NCBI GenBank assembly: GCA_947304695.1
Contig: CAMZBS010000031.1
Span: 1 to 24,158 of the forward strand
Origin: an uncultured Prevotella sp.
Lineage (GTDB): Bacteria; Bacteroidota; Bacteroidia; Bacteroidales; Bacteroidaceae
DNA: 24,158 bases
Reading direction: 5' to 3'
Below are positions 15,601 to 23,100 of the stretch, in pieces. Under the pieces are notes generated by a model, which saw only the letters and a program-made list of their open reading frames with translations, was not told the origin of the DNA and searched no databases. Within the stretch, counting starts at the first letter, position 1; each line of letters starts with the position of its first letter. The position numbers were made by a program, and so were the translations under genes.

Positions 15601-18328
15601 CTTTCGGTTCAACCTCGGTGATGCTGCTTTCCACGCCGTCAACGGTGTAGCTCCATGAGTAGGTGGCTCCATCGGTGCCAACCTTCACGGCAGCATAGTC
15701 AACCTGTGTGGGCTTGAAAGTCACGCCCTTGGCGGCCTTTACGCGGTATTCAACCAGCACCTCCTCAACGTTTCCGGCATTTGAGGTGGCGGGGGTGTAT
15801 TTCACCATGTTGGTGTCAAAGTACTTGGCGCTCTCTACGGTAAGTCCTGAGCCCGTGCTGACCGTAGCTCCCAGGATGGCTCCTTCAATACCTTCGCTCA
15901 AGGCACCATTTGCTTCGTTGCCCACTTCCCAGAAGATGCTGCCAGCCACATTGTCGAACTTCTTGCCGTCGCCCTGACTCTGTACCACAGGCAGCGTAAC
16001 GGTCAAGAAACCAGTGACATAGCCTGCATCGTCGCCAAAGACAATATCGATGGTCTCGGCAGAGCCTGCCATCGTATAGCTAACGGAAGTGCCGGGGGTG
16101 TAGTCTGACTGGCCGTCAATCGTGGTGGCCGTCTTGCCGCTCTCGCCGAATGTGCCGTAGGCAGTCATGGAGATGGAGGCACCCTTACAAGAAGGTATGG
16201 TCAGCTTTGTGCCGCCATTCACTTGGGTCCATTCGTCCTTGTTGTAGCTGAACTTGCCTGCGGTGGCGTCGATGTCCATCTTCACGTCGATGAACTGATC
16301 GCCGATGGTGGCCTGTGCCACTTCAAAGCCTGTCTTGCCTTGCAGGTTGAACTTCTGGCTGCCAGCACTGACGCTGAGCGGGAATTTCAGCGTGACGGTC
16401 TCCGTGCGGTCGCCCAACGTAACGGTGTTCTCGGTGAATACCGGTGTCAGTTGCAGATCGCTGGCAGGAAGCGTGATGGTTGAGCCAACGGCATAGCTTT
16501 CGGTGCCGTCGGTCCAGGCTGTCAGCGTGTAACCTTCCTTAAAGAGCGTGGTGTTTGTAGGAATGGTGTATTCGTCGCCAGCTGCGAACTGACCACCTGC
16601 GGGCAGTACGTCGCCCTCACATTCGGCATCGCCCTTTGAATAGGCAACCTCTACTGCTGTGGCCTCAATGGCTTTTACACCGATGTAGGGCAGGTAGCTG
16701 GGATAGCTCACGATCAGCGTGGTGGCAGCACCGGTGTACTTCACCGACACAATGTTGTCGGCATTGCCGCTGTTCCAGCAGCCGTTTTCCTTTGTCATAG
16801 TGCCTGTGGCTACGGTGGCTCCCGTCTCGTCCTTTACGGTGATGGTGCCTGCTCCGTAGTTGCAGTTGCCGAGGTCAATCTGTACGGGGCCTTCCACCTT
16901 GAAAGTGGCCTCAGTGTTAACCCATCCGTGATCATTCCAGTAGGTACCCTTCAGCGAAACGTTGGCCTGGGCGGCACCGTAGGCCACCTGCGACAGCGAA
17001 CCGTCTTCGCCCACGACAACACCCAGCTCTACAGCCTGCTGGTCTACCCTCTGCTCGGCAGTCAGGATCTCCACCAGGTCGATGCTGAAGTTGCGGAACG
17101 TGAACTCGGCAGGCTCTTCGCCCGTGGGAGCAGGATAGGTGGCCACCACGTTTGAGATGTAGCTGATGCCTTTGGCCACGATGTCGATGGTAGCAGCCGA
17201 ACCGTTGTAGGTGGCAGCCTTACCAGCAGCTTCCTCACCGCCGATGGTGGTGCCGACAGCCTCACCATAGGAGCGGAATGTGACGTTCATGCCTTTGTAG
17301 GCAGGTATGGTCAGGATGGTGCCGTCGTTGCACTGGGCCCACTCGTCGCCGCGTCCGTCGTTGTTTATTTTTCCGTTGGTCGCGTCGATATCCATCTTCA
17401 CGTCGATAACGTTCTCGCCGATGGTGGCTTGCGTAACGAGGATGGTCTTCTTGCCCTGTGCGTTCAGCTTGCCAGCACCGTTACTTTCGCCAAACTGCCA
17501 AGTCAGCGTGGTCTCAGCTGTGCGCTGGTCGAAACTGACGGCATTGTCGGTGAACACCGGGGTGAGCGTCAGGTCGCCGCTGATCGTTACCTCGTCGCCA
17601 GCCTTGTATTGCTTGCTGGCTGCGTCAGTCCAGGCTGTGAGTGTCTTTCCTTCCTTGTAAAGTGTGGTGTTGGCGGGAATGGTCATCTTGCTGCCTGTTT
17701 CATAGGTCTTTGTGGCAGGAGCTGTGCCTTCTGCATCGCCTGCGTTGTAGGTCACGGTGTAGGTGGTTACTTCTGCGGGAAGATCGGACGGAGAGATGGC
17801 CTCAACGGCAAAATAGCCTACATAGTCACAATTGCTGAAATTGAGCGTCGTAGGCTCGTTGGTGCGATAGTAGGCAACGGTCACAAGGTCAGGATTGCTG
17901 GCTGACCACGTGTTGTTTGCCTTGTTGTTCAGTTTGGCAACTTGCTGGCCTTCGCTGTTGGTCACAATGACTTCGCTGCCGAAGTTGCTGTTGCCATAGG
18001 AGATTTTCACGGTGCCTTGTACGGGAACACTGGCCGTGAATCCTGCCCAGCCATACTGGGTTCCGTGCCACTTACCGTTAAACACGATTGATGCACCGGC
18101 CTTGTCGATACGGCTCAGCGTACCGTCGGCTGCAACAGCAATGCCAGTTGAAACAACATCCCATTGGCTGGCACCTTCTGGGATGAGCGCGGTACTGGTC
18201 AGGTCGGCTTTGATGTCCTGCCAGTCAGCAGACCCTTTCTCGCCTGCTTTGATGGCACCTACGGCTATGCCGCCGAAGAGCATCATCAACAGACTCAGCA
18301 AAGAGTACTTTAGTAATTTTTGTTTCAT
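12689..18328 (-). CDS. Giant secreted multimodular pectin methylesterase (CE8)
   Basis: 1879 residues; the catalytic domain alone is usually about 300. A signal peptide (MKQKLLKYSLLSLLMMLFGG...) opens the protein. Residues about 35-405 and 410-785 are two copies of a roughly 370-residue beta-rich unit. About 785-990 is another unrecognised beta module; about 993-1130 has two InlB-type repeats (FGYDFVNWTDNEGT, FTNWSDGE); about 1135-1315 is a jelly-roll-like region; about 1325-1430 is a Big_5-like Ig domain (SSIPADGATG...LTFDERVKL). The pectinesterase domain spans about 1434-1745, with GYQDTW (Q1593, D1594), GRTDYICGKG (D1617) and LGRPWG (R1673, W1675), matching the catalytic Asp pair, Arg and Trp of CE8. 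A short Fn3-like segment and the tail YNLQGIRVKNAKKGLYIVNG end it. It hydrolyses methyl esters of homogalacturonan, preparing substrate for the lyases. The upstream modules probably bind cell-wall glycan (inference). Confidence 0.93.
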   Translation of the reverse strand: MKQKLLKYSLLSLLMMLFGGIAVGAIKAGEKGSADWQDIKADLTSTALIPEGASQWDVVSTGIAVAADGTLSRIDKAGASIVFNGKWHGTQYGWAGFTASVPVQGTVKISYGNSNFGSEVIVTNSEGQQVAKLNNKANNTWSASNPDLVTVAYYRTNEPTTLNFSNCDYVGYFAVEAISPSDLPAEVTTYTVTYNAGDAEGTAPATKTYETGSKMTIPANTTLYKEGKTLTAWTDAASKQYKAGDEVTISGDLTLTPVFTDNAVSFDQRTAETTLTWQFGESNGAGKLNAQGKKTILVTQATIGENVIDVKMDIDATNGKINNDGRGDEWAQCNDGTILTIPAYKGMNVTFRSYGEAVGTTIGGEEAAGKAATYNGSAATIDIVAKGISYISNVVATYPAPTGEEPAEFTFRNFSIDLVEILTAEQRVDQQAVELGVVVGEDGSLSQVAYGAAQANVSLKGTYWNDHGWVNTEATFKVEGPVQIDLGNCNYGAGTITVKDETGATVATGTMTKENGCWNSGNADNIVSVKYTGAATTLIVSYPSYLPYIGVKAIEATAVEVAYSKGDAECEGDVLPAGGQFAAGDEYTIPTNTTLFKEGYTLTAWTDGTESYAVGSTITLPASDLQLTPVFTENTVTLGDRTETVTLKFPLSVSAGSQKFNLQGKTGFEVAQATIGDQFIDVKMDIDATAGKFSYNKDEWTQVNGGTKLTIPSCKGASISMTAYGTFGESGKTATTIDGQSDYTPGTSVSYTMAGSAETIDIVFGDDAGYVTGFLTVTLPVVQSQGDGKKFDNVAGSIFWEVGNEANGALSEGIEGAILGATVSTGSGLTVESAKYFDTNMVKYTPATSNAGNVEEVLVEYRVKAAKGVTFKPTQVDYAAVKVGTDGATYSWSYTVDGVESSITEVEPKANLLRNNGANGTAEYGGSGTAKLMHSETITADACETFTFRFYISKTANNKNICIGKVTISGIVNGETVAVEMFSLAATAAPEEGGTVNIYPKADEYEAGSEVQLTAIENFGYDFVNWTDNEGTVVSEEAKFKYTMDADAQLTANFQKVNTYELALTVDGTNDYMVTINPAPTIVDGKWMYEEGQGVQLTANQYDGLVTFTNWSDGETSSSKTIQMNEDVQLTAMYAEADIIAGWDFYTKGGDGRKADFAAQDNDGDVLTLMNTETGETSGWLDKSTVAAGGYESFKGAAVNWRTGDSNGDVGHWHWQTKVNAEAFTNINVQFQMLYNYNAYQTYNVEFSTNGTDWTKAGSITMNGAKSPASFDGKLPAEANNQKELYIRMIADKTSQVDGSASANDGNTLAMFFITGTPKLIDDGKAPVLMSSIPADGATGTSATGKIVLTFDERVKLAADATAYINNTAVNSNTQNPTKGSVSGKTVTFEYKGLEYSTEYQFLLPANSIGDLTDNMIGEAVSLTFTTMTRPEIEKGVYDVVVSDVDGLVAAIKTANNRTDKNKRMRIFLKNGTYQLPLSTTATINCDDGNTYPSPITDLTGSNVSFIGESIDGVIITNAIDNSKVFAGQFGTASVYDGIGKSDVIQIGSKVEGLYWQDLTVKSGMNDSRGRNIAIQDKGTKNIYKNVKLVGYQDTWVSNNDYGLYYFEGGVIRGRTDYICGKGDIYFNGVDFHQIAGGYLAVPSKPAKVGWVLKGCTINGEGSGVDGNYTLGRPWGSGTPIALYIDTKMNVVPSAIGWNEMSGGWPARFAEYNSMTSTGSPVDLSGRKKVFGGDHPNDPVLTAEEALEASDMSKMYGEWEPTLATEQAPAPTNVTLTGNTLSWDNSKYAYCWAVVKNGSVVDFTTETTYTVDDTSAKWALRGANEMGGLGEAVEASISTGISTLQQPVVIDNAIYNLQGIRVKNAKKGLYIVNGKKSVY

Positions 18329-18372
18329 GAGTTGATTTTGTTTTTGTTATTAATAATTGGTAAAATGATGTG

Positions 18373-18380
18373 CAAAAGTA
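18373..18380 (-). promoter_or_regulatory. Possible -7 promoter box for the CE8 gene
   Basis: TACTTTTG on the minus strand fits TAnnTTTG, beginning 4 bases after the stop codon of the PL1 gene and 45 bases before the CE8 start. No -33 TTTG is seen at the proper distance, and the gap is only 55 bases, so co-transcription with the lyase is equally possible. Confidence 0.35.
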
Positions 18381-18383
18381 AGA

Positions 18384-20108
18384 TTATAGGTTGACAACCT
18401 TTCGGCTTACCCTTGTGCCGTCGGTCTTGTGCTCGACGATGATGTAAGTTCCGCGCTGAGGCTGCTTGATGCGCTGGCCCTGCAGGTTGTAGTACGTGGT
18501 GCTGACAGTAGTGGAGGTCATCGAGGCAATGTCGATTCCGGCAGGCTGCTTGCAGACAGGATAGTATTCGTCTACAGCGTTTTCGGCTTCGGCATTCCCG
18601 GCTTTCATGATGTCTTCAACCAGGGAGTTCAGATAGACTTCCAGATTGGTGTACCACTTCTTCTCCGTGTCGATGGTATAGGTTTTCCCGTCGGCAGCAC
18701 TGTTAGGATTCAGACCGTTGGCCAGCTCCCACTCATCGGGCATACCGTCCTTGTCGGTGTCGAAGCCCGCAGGACGTGAGGCTGTGGGGAAGTCAGCTTC
18801 GGTATAGCCCTGGGCGTCAGCCACTTTGTCTATACGGCCTAAGCGTCCAGTAACCGATCCTCTGTATGTGGCTGTACCGGTCTCTGTCTCTTCGGCATAT
18901 CGTTCGTCGACATTGTCGCGGTGGAGCGATGCACCCGCATAGCTGAGCACTTTCTCGAAAGCCTTCTCGGCCGAATGGGTGGTCACGTCGCCAGTGGGAG
19001 CGGTCTCATCCATGCGGATGCGGACAAAGTCTGTGCCGCCTTGCGACAGGTATTCCACCGTATTGCCATAATAATGGTTGGGGTCGGCAATGTAATGCTC
19101 ATTGTTGTACGTGAGTGTGCCGTTGTCGTAGATTACCTTTTCCCATCCGGCAGCTTTGCCGTCAATAAGGTTGCCGTCAAGGTGATAGCGGCTGCAGAGT
19201 CCCCAGAAGGTCTGGTCATTGCCTGCATTTCCATTAGCTGCTATGGTGACCTGCGTGAGATGGGTTATGTTAGCCGAAGGTCCGCTCTTGAAGTAGTTCT
19301 TCACCATGTTAATCTGACCGCCGCCTGGGCCACCGTAGCAACCGTCGGCGTTGTAGACCACGCAGTTGCGGAAGTCCACGTTCTCAGCTTGCAGGGTATT
19401 AGGCCATTTGTATTCGTTGTAGAGCTTGTTCGACGTGTAGCCTTGCCAGTTATAGCGGGCACCGTTGAAACGGGGGGAGCGGTTGTTCACGTGCAGGATC
19501 ATGTTGTGATGGAACGATGCCAGTTTTCCTCCCCAGATGCCACCGTAGCCGTGGGCACCCTTGCCGTGTCCAGCTTCGTTCAGGCTTTCGCCGATGGTAC
19601 ACCACTGCATGGTGAAGTTGTTGTTGTCGTAGAACGAAGCCACTTCATCAATACTCCAGGAGAAAGAGCAATGGTCGAGCATCATCAGCGTCTTCTGTCG
19701 CTGCCACAGGGCATCGGCTCCGTCGTTAAGGTCTTTCTCCTCACCGCGCCGGATACGGATGAAGCGAATGATGTTGTTGGCTCCCGGACGTACGGTATAA
19801 TAGCGGATGGTGATGCCGGGATAAGGGGCTGTCTGTCCGGCAATGGTCACGTTGTCCTTGATAGTGAGATCGCTCTTCAGGGCAATGACACCTGCCACAT
19901 CGAAGACCACAATGCGGTTCTTTGAGCTGACGGCTTCTCGTAATGAGCCTGAACCTGAATCGTTCAGGTTGGTCACGTGAACAACCGTTCCGCCGCGTCC
20001 GCCTGTAGCGTAGCGGCCGTGTCCTTCAGCTCCAGGAAAAGCAGGAGCTTGTGCTTGTGCAGTCATTGCAAGGACTGCGAGAGCAAGAGTTGTCAGTAGT
20101 TTCTTCAT
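18384..20108 (-). CDS. Secreted pectate lyase, PL1 family
   Basis: 574 residues from the ATG at 20108. An in-frame upstream ATG at 20180 would add 24 polar residues (TTKQLQNNYKTK) ahead of an obvious signal peptide (MKKLLTTLALAVLAMTAQAQ), and the bases concerned form an 11-nt leader repeat, so the short start is preferred. The mature chain begins PAFPGAEGHGRYATGGRGG. PL1 landmarks are TIAGQTAPYPG, LMMLDHCSFSWSIDE, GHGKGAHGYGGIWGG and NRSPR (R210-S-P-R213), the expected catalytic arginine region. A DTDKDGMPDEWE loop with likely calcium binding and YTNLEVYLNSL follow. The C-terminus has YYNLQGQRIKQPQRGTYII, the tail shared with other secreted proteins here, extended by about 16 residues. It cleaves homogalacturonan by beta-elimination. 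It starts 76 bases after the fusion enzyme and ends 55 bases before the CE8 gene, so the three are probably co-expressed. Confidence 0.95.
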   Translation of the reverse strand: MKKLLTTLALAVLAMTAQAQAPAFPGAEGHGRYATGGRGGTVVHVTNLNDSGSGSLREAVSSKNRIVVFDVAGVIALKSDLTIKDNVTIAGQTAPYPGITIRYYTVRPGANNIIRFIRIRRGEEKDLNDGADALWQRQKTLMMLDHCSFSWSIDEVASFYDNNNFTMQWCTIGESLNEAGHGKGAHGYGGIWGGKLASFHHNMILHVNNRSPRFNGARYNWQGYTSNKLYNEYKWPNTLQAENVDFRNCVVYNADGCYGGPGGGQINMVKNYFKSGPSANITHLTQVTIAANGNAGNDQTFWGLCSRYHLDGNLIDGKAAGWEKVIYDNGTLTYNNEHYIADPNHYYGNTVEYLSQGGTDFVRIRMDETAPTGDVTTHSAEKAFEKVLSYAGASLHRDNVDERYAEETETGTATYRGSVTGRLGRIDKVADAQGYTEADFPTASRPAGFDTDKDGMPDEWELANGLNPNSAADGKTYTIDTEKKWYTNLEVYLNSLVEDIMKAGNAEAENAVDEYYPVCKQPAGIDIASMTSTTVSTTYYNLQGQRIKQPQRGTYIIVEHKTDGTRVSRKVVNL

Positions 20109-20112
20109 TTTT

Positions 20113-20145
20113 GTTTTGTAGTTGTTCTGTAGTTGTTTTGTAGTT
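20113..20145 (-). repeat. Three tandem 11-nt units in the leader of the PL1 gene
   Basis: In transcript direction the units are AACTACAAAAC, AACTACAGAAC and AACTACAAAAC, an uninterrupted 33-base tandem repeat ending 4 bases before the ATG at 20108. The unit recurs, with a decayed middle copy, before the other PL1 gene (1881-1914). It is A-rich and should be unstructured, which would help initiation without a Shine-Dalgarno sequence. Confidence 0.8.
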
Positions 20146-20184
20146 GCTGATTGAAGCTGTGTCAGAACCGCAGTCTGCATTGCG

Positions 20185-23100
20185 TTACTGCATGCGGTTC
20201 AGGCCTTCCCAGCGCACGTTCCACTGTCCGTCTTTGGGGAAACCGGGGTTCAGTCCGACCTTGCACTCATCCCATCCGGCACACATCATAGCCACAGCTG
20301 TGAGCAGGGCACCGTTACCGGGCAGGTAGAGCCGTAGGCGGTCGGCGGTCTGGTAGTTGTGACCGTTCTTCAGATAGGTGTTCTTCTGCGTGTCGATGAG
20401 CAGGGCCTGTAGGGCGGTTTCGGGCTGACCGAGACGTGCGGCTGCCATAGCGGTCATACCGTAGTCCCATCCCCAGGTGGTCTGCCAGTTCCAGTTCTTC
20501 ATCACCCAGTCAAGGGTCTTATTCATCTTCTCCTTATTATATAAAGAGGTGTAAGGCAGCAGGCCGCAGGCACCCAGAACGGCGGGGTGGTCGTTGCGGC
20601 ACTTTGCAGCAAAACTTTCGGTGCCTTCAGATTTTACGGAAACGCCTGAGGCTACAGCATCGAAGGGGTCGAAGCTCTTCAAGCCGGTGGTGTTCCCTTT
20701 GGGCAGTCCTGCCGTATAGATGCCGTTGGCTTCGGGCAGCGCAGAGATGTTTCCGATGATCTTGTCCCAAAGAGCCACACGCTCCTTGCCCTGACGCTCG
20801 CGCCATTGCTGGGCAATGCTGAGACCATACTGCCAGTAAGCCAGTTCAAAGGGGTGGTTGAAGCTGAAGTCCTTCGACATGCTCTCCTGCATGGCGGTAG
20901 CTCCTTGCAGGAAGTACTTCTTCGTCTTGTTGTCGTAGCTTACGAAGTCGGCCATAAACTCAGCCGTTTCTTCTACCTGTTGGGCATACTTTTTCAGTGT
21001 CTCAGCAGTAGGGGTGGCGCGATACATTTCCTCGGCCATGTAGATGTAATGGGGCTGCTGCCAAACGAGGAACGAACCAGTGTTCGATGGGGCCTCGCCT
21101 GCCTGGGGGTCGGTCATCTTCATCCACCGAATACCCTTGAACCCCTGGCGATTGGCGATTTTCTTGGCTTCGGGATAGGCAACATTGTTGTACCAGTCAA
21201 GTACCTGCTCCACCACCTGGGGACGGTTCCAAAGAGCGAAGTCGACCATGTGCCACCACGTCATCTCCAAGTGCGGACGACCGAACCAGGAGTTGTAGGT
21301 CAGTCCCGTCTCTTGTGGCGGTAGTGCGTTGGCACAGTTCACCTGTGTCAGGTATTGTGACAAAACCACGCGACGCTCCAGTTCCTTTGCCCTGATGTCC
21401 GTACACAGGCCAAAGTCTACGATGGCTCCTTGCTGCCACCAGCGATTCCAAGCTTTTAGGACGGAGCGGAGAGCCTGGTCGAAGACAAACTGCTGGGCGT
21501 TTTTTGTGGGGCGTTGGGTGTATTCAGCCTTGAAGGCAAGTACATCGGAGTTCGTGGAAAGAGCAAAATAGTGGCGGTCGCATTCCTGTAGCTTAGCTTC
21601 GCCCTGCCAGTTAAGAGTGAGGAAGTAGCGGGTGCTGTCGAGCTGGTGCTCGATGACGGCAAAGTTTGCGCCTCTGTCGATGATGCGTGAAGTGTGCCGT
21701 TCAGGCTTTGACCAGTCGGCAGCTGCATCGGCATGCTTGCCAGTGGGGTAGGGGAAACGGATGGCAACCGTTGCGCGTCCGTTTTTCAGCAGGCTGGACT
21801 TGATGCTGTAGACAGTGGCATCCTTGTTCTGAAGAGCAGCTGTGGTGACATCGACGGTAGCACCACCTACAGCGAACTGCGACTCGATGACACCGTCGTA
21901 GAGCTTCAGTTCCTGATGGATGCCGGTCAGTTCCTTGAGTTCAGTCTTTTTGCCGGATGCGTCTTTCAGTTCCAGTCCGATGATGCCCAGGTTCAGACGG
22001 TGCGGATTCACGCGGAAATACTCTGTGGCCTGCTTGTGGCGGCCGTCGTCTGCCTTCTTGTATTCCACAGCATACGTTTCCTTGTGGCCGTGTCCCAGGT
22101 CGAAAGCCTTCTCCGACTCGGAAGGGGTCAGGTGGTTGATGTTTTCGAACTTGTGCCACCCCCAGTCGGACATAGCGGTCAGAGGCACACCTGCCTCGTA
22201 GTCAAAAGGGTAGCTTTGCAGGCCAGTCACGTCTACAGTTGTGGCAAAGTGCCCATTACCTACGGTGAGCGAGGCTAACGGGTCGGCCTTGGTGATGACG
22301 GGATTGTTGCGCGACACTACAGCCAGACGGTCAATGGGTTGCGAAACGTTCTCTGTTGTATAGCCCATCTGTTCCATTTCGAGCGATGCCCAGATGAACG
22401 GCCCTATGCCTTTCGCGTCATTGTCGCGGATAGGTTCGCTCAGATAGTATTCATAGGAACCGTCGCGACGTGTGTTCTCCTTAGCTTTAGCCTTAGGATT
22501 GATACTCTTCAGGGCTGCTTCTACCTGCGGACTGATGCCCGGGCCCAAGCCTGCTACGGAGCAGCAGTTGGTCAGCGAAATGGTGCTGTCGGCATTCACG
22601 CGGATGAAGTTGTTGATAATGCCGCGATATGCCTTTATGCCAGCTTCACGATACTTGGTGCCCAGATAGCCCTTGCGGTAGGCTTTCAGAAGCACGTAGG
22701 CGAACATTGACGAGGCGGTGGACTCCAGATAGTTGCCTTCCCGGCCTGGAGAGTCCATGACCTGATACCACACACCTGTGTTCTTATCCTGCCATTTGAT
22801 GACGGCATCAAGGTCTTTCCTGAGCAGCTCGATAAGCTCACCTCGGCGCGGATAATCCTCGGGAACGGCATCGAGCACTTCAATCAGTGCCATCGTGTAC
22901 CAGCCCTGGGCACGTCCCCAGCAGTGCTGACTGAGGCCGGTTGTCTTGTCGGCCCAGAACATGTTCCTGTTTTCATCGTAGGCGTGACGGTTCAATCCTG
23001 TCACGGGATCAAGCGTGCGTTCGTAGGTAATCTTCAACTGATTGACGGCATCGTCATAGATGGCGGTGATGGGGTCGGCGTTCTTTTTACCTTTCCCCCC

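Noticed and set aside
18921..19925. 334-codon open frame on the plus strand
   Set aside because: It is a shadow of the minus-strand PL1 gene; it is low in complexity, has no export signal or motif, and its extent simply follows the codon bias of the real gene.
20109..20180. 24-residue N-terminal extension of the PL1 lyase
   Set aside because: It would put polar residues before a clear signal peptide and would translate the 11-nt leader repeat.
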